Under the pieces are notes generated by a model. That model had not been told where the DNA came from. It worked only from the letters and a program-made list of their open reading frames with translations, and made no database searches. Below are positions 54,103 to 64,000 of a stretch of DNA of 64,000 nucleotides, piece by piece. The stretch is from Rhyacichthys aspro (Eukaryota > Chordata > Actinopteri > Gobiiformes > Rhyacichthyidae), in the NCBI GenBank assembly GCA_036850595.1, contig CM072158.1, positions 7,393,422 through 7,457,421 on the forward strand, in the 5' to 3' direction. The position numbers and the translations under genes are program-made. How positions within the stretch are numbered: position 1 is the stretch's first letter; each line of letters begins with the position of its first letter.

Positions 54103-55034
54103 TCGATAACCCTGAAACTGCACAAGGAGGCATGAAGAGTACTCACACGTAACCACATAGTGATAGAACAAATAAAGCACCGGGACATCAAGCCAACAGA
54201 ATACAACAACAGAATAACAGCTTTTAAGGGTGGAGCGCAGAACAAGAAACAGCGACAGACAAAACAAAGACAGATAACAGCGGCAGAGAGAGGGAAGAGA
54301 ACAAGGCAGTCACACAACAGACATCACAACACATGCAGACTAAATATTGACACTGTGTAGAAACAAAAAGGACAGCAGTGAATGTGTGATTCCTAGATAA
54401 GAAAAGTTATAAATAAAAGCGTATGACAGCGTCAGATATAAACTGCTCCGTTTTTCAACTTCTGACAATTGAAAGAAGAAGGCTGCTGTGGTAAAAGGAA
54501 GTTTGTGCTTGTGTTTCCAGATGAGCGATGGAGTGGGATTTTAGGGAATGTGCTGATGCTTTGTTTTTGATGTAAAACACCTCTGAGGCGATGCAATGAT
54601 CTGCAGTCACTTTAGGGAGGGCTAAGGCGCTAGTGTGCTATACATCCACTTGTCTCCTCTCAAAGCGCTGACGAGATCCATCTTAAAACTGCAGGTAAAT
54701 GATCAGTGCTCACGTCCTAAGCTTTGGCTTCAACAAGTATTTCTGTTTCCAAAGTTTTGATAGTAACTTCCCCTTTAGCTTTCCCCAAAAATACATGAAC
54801 ACCTTAAACTAAGTATTTCTTTTTATATTAAGCAGCTCTTATGACTCCTATTAATAATGAATCCTAATAATGATTTATCCAGAAATGGCTAATGATATAA
54901 CCAAGGTCAAGAGAGGCTTACTTAATAGCTTCCTCATACAATTGTGTCTTTAGCAATACATTCTATAAATACAGCTTTTCTCCAAAAACCGAAGAACAAT
55001 CAAAAGTGTTTATTTGATGTGAGACTACACTGGC

Positions 55035-55270
55035 CCGTGTTAATCTAGCGCGCGTGTTTTGTGAGCACCCACGTCGGCACAATTACACAGCAGCACTCGC
55101 GGGATGAGTGTCAGCGAGATAAAAAGGATGAAAAGGGATCCACTGTAGTCTGGCTTTGCTCCTGCTCATTAGGCGGAATGAGGGAGTGTGTTAGTGTCAG
55201 AGATCCGGTTCATCAGCCCCTCGGCAGGACGGACCACTGACACCGCGGCCCTCCCCTCTGCCTGGACACT
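55035..55270. promoter_or_regulatory. Candidate CpG-containing regulatory block
   Basis: The block contains ctagcgcgcgtgttttg, acccacgtcggcac, actcgcgggatgag and ccgcggccctcc, an unusual concentration of CpG for this intron. No promoter elements or open frame of note were seen. Confidence 0.2.
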
Positions 55271-56789
55271 GCAGACCGCTCACATATGACTGAAGCCAAT
55301 GGAAATGGGAACAGTCAGGGTAATTTAACTTGGCGTGTGTGCAGAATTAATTAAAGGAGGAGAAGGTTGTGTTAAGACCACTTTAAAAGAGACCGAGTCA
55401 GGACCAGAGATTCAGAGACATTTAAAAAGAGGCAAAAAGTATAACATCAGAGACAGATACTGTTCTTTTCAATGCAAAATAAAACTTCTGTGTGTCTAAA
55501 ATACCACTTTATGTGTCTCTGGCATTAGCACTGATATGTGGTGTAATCTGACTGCACCCGAGCCACCATTTAACATGACGGCAATGGGAATTCACACAAG
55601 CGTGCTCGCAGATGAAAGCAAGAGATGGCATATGGAGTTATGTTGCTGCAGCGGAATAGTCACATTAATCATAGACATTTTGGGAGTGAATTAAAAATAA
55701 ATTATAGGCTCCATCGTTTCATTTAGTCCATTTGATGATTAAATGTTCTATAAGGGTGTAGTTTGTCCACAAAATATTCAACATTACAGCGCTGGCACTT
55801 AAGAAAGACACTGATAAAGAGGGGCATGTATCTCTGTGATAAATGGGTTGCAGCGATAAGGAACCCTGATGCATTAGCAAAACATAAGCTTTCCTTTTGC
55901 CATGTATTAGTAATTTGCAAATGTTTGGTGTGAACACTTATGAAATGGTGGCGTTTACTGTTCAAAGCACAGAGTTTGCAGAAGATTAACAGAGAAAAGC
56001 CGAGAAAATATCCACTACACACTTAAGCCTTTACACAGACCACAAAATAAACTCTTTTAATTGGAACTAGTAGTGCTTCCAAACCTATCTTTTCCACTCA
56101 TTTGTATTAGCTCTTACTGTAAATAAAGCATCACAATACAAGGTGAATGAATGTTAATGTTACCTTTGAACAGGGATGATATGGGATTACACATATCTAT
56201 GTCTCACATGCATTTGAACATGGACACGTGTTATCAGATCTTGAAAAAAGCACAGACAGGAGTGAAAACAATTGGAAAAGCGCTATTTGAGCTGATCTCA
56301 TGAGAACACAAATGCAGCTGGTAACACGTGATTAGATACAATGGCGACGGACATTAACCAGCGATACAGTGGGTAGGCAAGTGTGGAGGGGAAAGATGGG
56401 AGCAAGGACTGATGGGATTGAGGCGCGGGGGTGGCTGGTATTGAGGAATCTAATCCCTGAGTTAATTGCTATGACTGATGAAGACAAATTGAAATGGGTC
56501 AAGTGAATCAGGGAAGGAATGCGGGCGGGCTAAGGGGGCTCATTGTGTATGGTGCACACGTTATTCACCACAAAAGGGCCGGCTCGTACAGCACACGACT
56601 ACACAATGAGTTCTGTTGAGCGAGGTTTAGTTAAAATATAATCCCACGGCAACAGGAAATGAATTCATATTGGTTTGAAAAAAAGGAGCAAACTTTGAAT
56701 TGGTGAAAGCTTCCCTTAATGTGGAAGGTGTAGCATTGATTTTTGCTAAAGTTCACATCTATTCACCGGCTACTTTCTAGGGGCCAGCA

Positions 56790-57020
56790 GAGTAAATGAA
56801 TGCAAAGTATCTCACCTGGCCTATGTGTGTCAATGTTGAGTGTGAAAGCCCGGCGCCTTTGAACGTTGTCTCTGCGGACTCGCTAATTGAGCCGGATCAA
56901 TTCGCAGAGACGGCGACCAGGTTGGCACAGTTGCCACATCAAAGAGATTCTAATAACTGCGCACTGTGGCCATTACCATGCCCGAAAAAGCCATATTTAT
57001 GTTTGCTTCAAAGCAAGGGT
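56790..57020. promoter_or_regulatory. Candidate conserved block containing the nested inverted repeat
   Basis: The sequence is repeat-free and CpG-bearing (agcccggcgcctttgaacg, gactcgctaattgagccgg, gacggcgaccagg). It includes the homeodomain-like ctaattga core, which lies inside the nested inverted repeat at 56868-56911. Confidence 0.22.
56868..56911. repeat. Nested inverted repeat in a CpG-containing block
   Basis: The outer arms gtctctgcg (56868-56876) and cgcagagac (56903-56911) are exact reverse complements. Inside them aattga (56885-56890) and tcaatt (56897-56902) form a second exact pair around gccgga. The right-hand arms are contiguous; the left-hand arms are separated by gactcgct. 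Confidence 0.85.
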
Positions 57021-60000
57021 GGCAGAATGGAACACACTGAGAATATAGGCCTTGCTATTTTTTCCAAGTCTTAGACAGAAGGCCAATTTGGAACAGTTTA
57101 TTTTTCCAATGTACATAAGGACAATGGTTCCAAACTGCTTTGTTTAAGTAGACTCTTGTTTAGAGACCAATTTTAACAAGAGCAATTTTTGAGTATTTGT
57201 ACATATTTATATAGAGAGTTTAGTCATAACATTATAATCTCAATTGGGGTGTTTTATATTCATTATATGCAGGTTCAAGGCAGGTGAGATTCAAAGGTGC
57301 AAGTTAACATTTTGGCACAACACTAATTTTGTAATAGATTGATAATTGGTTTATTCCTTGTGTTCCTGTCTATCTTCTGTATCACACCAGATACATGATA
57401 TAACACGAAGAAGTAACCGAGGCAACACCGAAGTGAAATGAATTGAGACAGTCGTGGACTTTTTAAGCTTCAGAACTTTTGCGCCGTCATGACAAAGAGG
57501 ACAACAGAGGCCTGCCTTTTTGCTGTCGTCACTGGTGCAACATAAATTTGACCCACAGCTGACCAATATTACAGAAAGAGCAAAGTCCTGCCAAAAAACA
57601 CTTGCTAACATCTTCATAGCAGATCCCACAGCACAGCCTCAGAGGTCTCGTGGAGTCCAGGCCTCGATGAGTCACGGCTGGTTTGGGCCAATGGGTGATC
57701 TACACAATTAGAACTTTTGAGAGGACATTATGTTCTGGCTGGTGGCTGCAGACTCTGTTGAGGGATCAGTTCTCCTCATTTCTCTTGCCAGTAAATCCAT
57801 GTGTCCTCTTCCTGTCCTTCCTCCCTGCAGCTTCAACTAATAACTTTGTGACTTTGTTCATTACTTGTGACCTGTCTCATGCTGTCGGCGGTGACATTAC
57901 ATCTCCATGACCTTTCCCCTTTCTCTCGCTTTCTGTACCAACTTCGTAGCTAATATTTTCTCACTGTTGTTCCAGTCTCTCTCTTTTTTTTTTTGCTTTA
58001 TCATTTTCACTCCAGCTCTTATTTGAAGTGATTTCTACTTAGTCTCCTCAACTCTGTTTCTCACTTTCTCTTTCGCGCTCACAGCTCGGTAAGTCTCTGC
58101 GCTGCTTGGTGAAATAATTTACCGCACGCAGCGTTCCTGCAGATGATTGAAGTGTAATTAGATGGCAGAGACACTGGAAGCCAACGGAGGTGCTCAGGAG
58201 CCGGTGCTTGTCAGATGGTCTGTCTCGCTCTCACTGGCTTTGCCCTTCAAAACTATCACTTGTTCGCAAGGATCTTGGAAGTGATTGAGCTCAAAGAATA
58301 ACACGTTACAAAAATGTTGTACGGCACAAATAGACAAATGTGTTTACAGTATGTAAATCAGAAAAGAGCATGATGAAAGAACACTTAACATTAAAAGTAT
58401 GACCCAGTTTCCAGACAGTATTCATTTTTGATTTTGTTTTTCTTTGAATTTTCATGTTCAGAGTCTAATTTTCTATTAGAGCCACAGATACCCTTTAGCT
58501 GTCTCTGTTGATGCACTGGATTTACATGATGCACATTTAAAATATGTATGTAAGTGTGTGGTGTTTTATATAAAAAAAGCTTACCAAAAAGCTTTATTTG
58601 AAATGACAATATGCCGATTGAAATTACATGCAATACAAGCCTGAGTGCATATATTATATTCTAGAAGAAGGACAGGAGTGAAGAGAATAAAGACGTACAG
58701 CTATGTATATCCAAAGCCGGATTAGCTTTATACAACATAGTATCTGGGAGCAATGCTGTCACCTTGGAGATGTATTTTAAAGCTGCAGGTGCTTGGGAAA
58801 GGATAAAACTATGCATCACAACAAAAAAATGAAGTATACACACAATATGCTTATGTGCTGACGAGGATGATTTAGGTACTTACAAGCTGTATTCAAATAC
58901 AGAGCACAGTAGGCAGAAATGTGTCGGAAATGAGCTGCTGTGAGTGACTTTAATCACGGATGCCCCTTCTGATGGAAGCTGTATAGACGCTGTGCAGGGA
59001 GAAAATGCTGATCATCACTGTTCTCTGACGCCATATGCTTGTCAACAAACACTGCAGTGGATGCCATGAGGGGAAATGGCATCACATTTGAGGTGGTGTA
59101 CATTAAATGGATAGGTGACGGATGCTGCTGAGTGAGCACCTGTATCCCCAAAGTCTGCCTAATTATCCCACTAGATTCACAAAAGTAAGGTGTATCCTTG
59201 CGGTTCAGGCTTAACCCACGGTCAGGAGAAATCAGGTTTGGGTGGGTTCTCTGTTGTCAGCAACCATCTGCACCAGCACCGTCAGCCATCCCTTTGATTC
59301 TGGCCAGAGGTCACCGTGTGTTGAGCACCGCCGCAGGGCCTACGACGTCGCTGGGGCTAAGACGGCAGAGAAGTCACCTTTAAAGGATAATAAGAGGACT
59401 GCTGACTGACTGTTGCCCACCCAGAGGGGGATCCGGGCTTTTTTCACATGAATATAAATGTGATATTGACAGGAAATTTTCCCCAGGAGAGAGAAGAAGA
59501 CAGCGGAGCAAGTAAGAGGTGCCGAGAATAAATGAGAGATGGAAGGAACTAAACACTGTGGTTGGCTTCACACCGTTAAACTGTCTGAATCATCCGCCGG
59601 TGACTACCGGCTGATGGGCCGGTGTGAGCACTGCGTTATCATAAACATTTGGGATTCACTTCATGGAGGCACTTAATGATGCTTTTAGCATAATTTTTCC
59701 ACTGAAGGGCAAGCAGCGTCTCTCTGTCTGCCTGCAGCTCCGTGAACCTTTTAAATATCGGCTATTGGTGCGAGGGCAGCTTAGTCAATGCTGATGAAAC
59801 TATAGCTTTGGGGAAAGTTTTCAAATCAATAGCAATATGTCAAAGGGACAAAAGAGAGTGTACTACCTTCCAATTTACTCTAAAAGTTATGGTTGGTAAA
59901 TATGAAATTATCAGAGTTTATTTTAAGACCATTAAGTCTTGTTCGGTTGAAGAAACTTATAAACTGTGCACTGTTTTCCTTTTATAAGAACAACATTCAC

Positions 60001-60198
60001 TAACATGCCAAATGGAGAATGCCGTTTTTGAATGTGAGGATAACACACCTCGAGTCAAATAGTCAAATCTTTATTATTTATATATAGTCCTAATCTTTAG
60101 TCTTACATTCTAAAAGACCAGGATGTAAATGATCAAACTCCACGTCATTTATTGAGTTGTTTTGCTATTTTTAGGCAGTCCACATTGAAAGAATAAAT

Positions 60199-60226
60199 AA
60201 AAAAAAAAAAATTAAAAAAAAAAAAA
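60199..60226 (+). repeat. Interrupted poly(A) tract, A13-TT-A13
   Basis: Two runs of 13 A are split by TT, preceded by gaataaat. It could be an old retroposon tail, but no body is recognised upstream. Confidence 0.85.
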
Positions 60227-63200
60227 GAGATAGAGGCAGCGTTGTCGCGAGAATAGGGAGGGATGATTTCCATAAAGACTGCCTGTTGTCTGAAAGCAAG
60301 CAGCTGTCAGGCGGAATTACCTCTCCGACACAGACACCACAATCGAGGGCGCCCTTTCCCATAATTCAGTCTGATTGGCTCAAGGAGAAAATGGCAGCCT
60401 GCGGAGAGTGAGGCGAGCGGCCGTTTGACAGGTTTTGCATCGTCGGAGCCAGACGCAGCGTTTACCTGTTATCATTCTGTCTGTTGAACGTGTCAGTCCC
60501 AGCGTCAGAAAGCTCCCTGAACAAAGTAACAGAGAATGGAGCGAATAAAGGTATTAAACTAAACTCCACCACGTTTAAATTTGATGATATGTGGTATACC
60601 CTCAGAGACACTCAAATGAATTCTGTCTCGTTTAGAGGATTGGATTTCTGGATAGAGACTTGTGGACGTGTTTGATTTTGGACTTTTAAACTGTTTGTAG
60701 GTGCATGTCCTCCAATAATGCATCAGCGCTCCTCCAAATTTGGCATCAACATTCAACCCAGGCCTTGGCGCACTGAGAAGGCTAAGAGCTCTTCTCTGTA
60801 ACTTGTGCAGAGGTGAGTGACAGGATGGAGGCACAGGGGGGAAGTGTCCTTTAGGTGTCTTAATTATGGCTGCTCTCCTCCCTCTCGCTGTCACCATCCC
60901 CAGGGGAGGGCAAGACAAAAAGAAAGGCAATGTTTCATCTCTGCTGCCTTGGTATTTCCAATCCCGAGGGGGGCGCGAGGAGAAGCACGGCGGGCAGCTA
61001 CATCGGCGGAAGGAGAGAAATCAAGAGGCACTTTCCCCTTTTCCCTGCTTCCTCTGCCACTTTGTTTAAGAAAAGGCACCTCAGTAGAAGCGTTTTAATA
61101 GCATCAAGGCAGGAAAAAGGCACGAGTTGATTACTGTGAAGCTTTTATTTAATGAGCTCAAAGCCTCTGGCTCCAACTTGGTTTATTACTTTGTTGTGGA
61201 AAGAAATATGTGACAAAGTCGAGCAGATGGAGCTGAAAATGAGGCTGAATGCTCTTATTGTGGAAGTCATCAGTGGCGTTAGCGTCACCTTTGTGATTTA
61301 CGGCTCTTTCACTGCTCACCTGGGTGAAATGCCACTGTGCTGTGACCAAGATAGAGCCTCACTAGTTCTAAAGTGTTTTGTTATAATATAAAGCAAAGTT
61401 GATGAGAGGGACAGCTGGTGGAGAAACAGGGGACTAAATATTCCTAACTTTTTTTTCAACATTTACAAATGATGTTTAATATGTCACTTCAAAATGCAAA
61501 TGAAGAAAAGCAACACCTTGACACAAAGATGCACACAGATCACCTGCTGTTAATTATTGATGGGAATAAATTGCACTCATTGGATGTTTGGCAGAGAACA
61601 CAGTGGATATGAATACAAATGTGTGCATGAAAGAAGACACAGAGATATTAAGATAAAATGAAGAAAAAAAGGTCTAGCCAGAGGAGGAGACAGAGTGATG
61701 ATAGCGATACCTGGTAAGGAGGCATTAGAGAGATGTAGAGGCAGTCTATAAAAGCAAACTACTCCTTAATGTCTCTCACAAGTGTGATAAAAGCACAAAG
61801 CTGCAGCACAGAATGCTGCCCTTTCCATTTATGTGAAAAGAACAAGGGAACGTTCAAAATAAATGCAAATGCTAATAGAAAATGATTTTGCAAATGGGCC
61901 CACACACACATGCAAACAAACATTCTTAAAAAGGTCAGCTCTTTTGTATTGGGACATAAGACCTCTCTCGTGAAAATATTGACTGAGGAAAAGGGGGCGC
62001 GATGCAAAGTATGGTCTTAAAATGAGACGGGCAAAGAGCACAGCATCTTATCTGTATTCCAGGAGTCGGCCCTCTTATAAATATTGGAAGAAGGACACTG
62101 GTGGGGAGAGGAAACGGCCAAATGGTGCATTTGAAAAATGGCACACCTGAGCTCTGCACTGAATATCATCTCCTCCTGTCAGATCTCATCCCATTTGATC
62201 AAAATAATTGCCACCTTCATCGTTATCATCAATTCTGTCATCTTCAGCGGCGCCAGTGCCATTCTCCATCTCATCAGGGCTTCCTTAGCTTCAAGGGGGG
62301 GATTTCTGGATTGGATCAGATGCAGACCATCTCGGTTCAGAAAATCACTCAGACTGTACGCTCTGAGTCATCACCATATTCATTACTTTAATGCTACTGA
62401 CATTTTGTTCACCTATTTTGATATTCTGACACAAGGAAATCTGCAGCTGATGCAAAAATAGCCGGGTTCAACCGCGCAGTCTTGTCGATCAAAGGTGTCT
62501 GGAGGGAGAGCCCCGCAGAGCTTACAATCACTCATTCTTAAGAGAAATTTACATCATATGAGAGCAGACTTTGATCAGGACTAACATTAGACTCTACTCC
62601 AAAATAGCACTAAATCCCAGCAAGTAGTATAGACAGATAAAACATATCAAAAGTGTTTTATCTCAGTGGTATGCTCCATGTGATACACAAATTAAAAAGA
62701 GAGTTATCTGAAATGTATTTGCTGAGAATTAAATGTTTGCTAGTATTACATCAATAAAAGGAGGTGGGTGGTATAGCCTTGCTTAAGTTGAGCAAGAATG
62801 TCCTACATACAAAGAGTGACTTAAACACATCACAGAATCAGCAGAATGCCCTTCGATGAAGTAAGATATTCAGCTCTCCATCAGCTCTGTACAGCTTCAA
62901 TATTTAGCTCAAATGTCAATATTGGTGTGTTATTTACACACAGGTATTGGCATTTGAGCACAGCTGCCATACACAGGGTGTGTCAGCTGTGTGCACATGG
63001 TATTAAGATCCATGGTAAACGACTGATGCACATAACGCCATACTAAGTCCAGTGCAACTTGCTGGAAGCATATTTTTGTTGTTAAAACAGCTACTCTCAT
63101 CTGCTTCCTGTTTAGTGCAAAATGAAACATAAACAGGTTCTTTAGAGTAGTATCTGCACAACAACAACCAAGTTCCTCAATAATACAACGCACACGCTCT

Positions 63201-63599
63201 TTGAAAGACATGTAACAAAACACACATGAGCTGGCATGGTTCTGGCTTGTATGACGCTACAGCTCTGGGCTGTCACACTCAGTGTCACCAAGATTAAACA
63301 GGCCCGCATACACCACAAGCACCTTCCAAATTGCTGTATAACAATAACCAACTGCAGTTAACAGCCCACATTTAGGAGTCATCTTACATTTAAGTGAACA
63401 AGTTTGTCATTAAACATCAAAGTGCTGTGGAAAATGACATTCAGTAAAAACGTGTTTATGGACAAAAGCAGTGCCCTTCGGAGTCGTCAGTGTCAACCAC
63501 ATGTGGTACTAGTTTTTCTAATGGCTGAAGGAAATGTGCACAACAAAGTTGCACGGACAATGGAACAGAACCTTTAATGCTAAATAGAAACAGTCTTAC

Positions 63600-63691
63600 C
63601 TTGGCCATTTGGGCCTGGACCCCGGTGGCTTTGAGAGATGACACGGCCTTCTGCGCTGCAGCTGGGCTGTCAAAATCCACAAAACCATAGC
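63600..63691 (-). CDS. rbms3: rbms3 internal exon: second half of RRM1
   Basis: This 92-nt coding exon encodes 30 full codons, starting YGFVDFDSPAAAQ and ending GVQAQMAK. It starts with two bases (GC) that complete a glycine codon split by the upstream intron, and it ends exactly after the AAG lysine codon (phase 0). The upstream acceptor reads ctgtgtag with a pyrimidine-rich tract, and the donor is AAG|gtaagac. In the RBMS/MSSP family this segment is the C-terminal half of RRM1. It carries the RNP1 core (K-G-Y-G-F-V-D-F), whose aromatic residues stack on single-stranded nucleic acid. RBMS proteins bind A/U-rich RNA and single-stranded DNA, and RBMS3 is known as a mainly cytoplasmic RNA-binding regulator. 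RBMS1, RBMS2 and RBMS3 are nearly identical here, so the paralogue call rests on the two downstream exons. An open frame runs on past the donor but is intronic. Confidence 0.93.
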
Positions 63692-64000
63692 CTACACAGG
63701 GACATGGACAGAGGGAGAGAGAGAGTGAAGATGTGTATTAGAGAAAAAATAATGCAGATGACTAACAAGGAGAATGACAGGCACTTGGTAATTGTAGCAG
63801 TAATAGGTTGGTAACACGACTACAGAGGCTGCCAGTTCTCATATCTAGTGAGCACTACATTGTTTGATAATTAGCGACACTGACGTTCATAGGGGGATGC
63901 TATGCATCTTAATTAGTAGCATGGATGAGCGATTTAGTAATAACAAACCCGGCACCCTGCCCACCTCCACAAATACTCACACACGTGCAGACACTGAAAC
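63692..64000 (-). other. rbms3: rbms3 intron upstream of the 92-nt exon (partial)
   Basis: This is the 3' end of a phase-1 intron. It ends in a pyrimidine tract (on the minus strand tctctctccctctgtcc) and the acceptor gtgtag. The tract includes a short GA dinucleotide run on the plus strand at 63715-63725. No other feature is visible. Confidence 0.85.

Larger units (their letters stand above)
19752..63599 (-). other. rbms3: rbms3 giant intron between the RRM1 and RRM2 exons
   Basis: This phase-0 intron of 43,848 bp runs from donor gtaagac (63599) to acceptor cag (19752). Long introns are known for RBMS3, whose human locus is very large. Apart from transposon remnants, simple repeats and candidate regulatory blocks listed separately, I see no nested gene. 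Stretches such as 19900-21900, 28640-30640, 36050-40260, 41400-45500, 46200-50580 and 57100-63590 show only short chance frames and AT-leaning unique DNA. The intron lies between the linker and the end of RRM1, so its splicing decides whether RRM2 is joined to RRM1. Confidence 0.88.

Noticed and set aside
1..64000. CRISPR array, tRNA, rRNA, bacterial or phage genes
   Set aside because: No regularly spaced exact repeats, cloverleaf-type boxes or bacterial gene organisation were seen; exon-intron structure shows a vertebrate genome.

Overview
The window is vertebrate genomic DNA, almost certainly from a ray-finned fish. It carries three internal exons of one gene on the minus strand, separated by very long introns. 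The exons together encode part of an MSSP/RBMS-family RNA-binding protein. Wording specific to RBMS3 (for example GHVISTR, DANGVSRG, CEVVIQHFNGKYLKTPPGIP) points to rbms3 rather than rbms1 or rbms2. The fish assignment rests on the gene plus several interspersed repeats typical of teleosts. The species cannot be named from the sequence alone.

Layout, in transcription order (right to left): intron sequence at 63692-64000; a 92-nt exon (63600-63691) encoding the second half of RRM1; an intron of about 43.8 kb (19752-63599); a 158-nt exon (19594-19751) encoding the inter-RRM linker and the first two thirds of RRM2; an intron of about 5.5 kb (14127-19593); an 80-nt exon (14047-14126) encoding the end of RRM2; and at least 14 kb of the next intron (1-14046). 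All six splice sites are canonical GT/AG, and the reading phases join without a gap. The first coding exons, the C-terminal half and both UTRs lie outside the window.

The rest is non-coding. The many open frames of 60-175 codons look like chance frames: none is a recognisable protein, apart from the three exons and one decayed non-LTR retrotransposon (31398-32190). Other structure includes a degenerate palindromic element with an internal 21-bp tandem repeat (18012-18430), an element with imperfect terminal inverted repeats (50585-51104), further repeat fragments, and a local ~130-bp duplication (34757-34882 and 35155-35300). There is also a cluster of CTCF-like cores (40277-40403), YY1-like motifs, two notable inverted repeats (38817-38865 and 56868-56911), and several CpG-containing blocks that look like candidate conserved regulatory DNA. 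No prokaryotic system, CRISPR array, tRNA or rRNA was seen. The most useful leads are the duplicated intronic pair, the nested inverted repeat at 56868 and the CTCF-like cluster; none of them shows that a new biological system is present.
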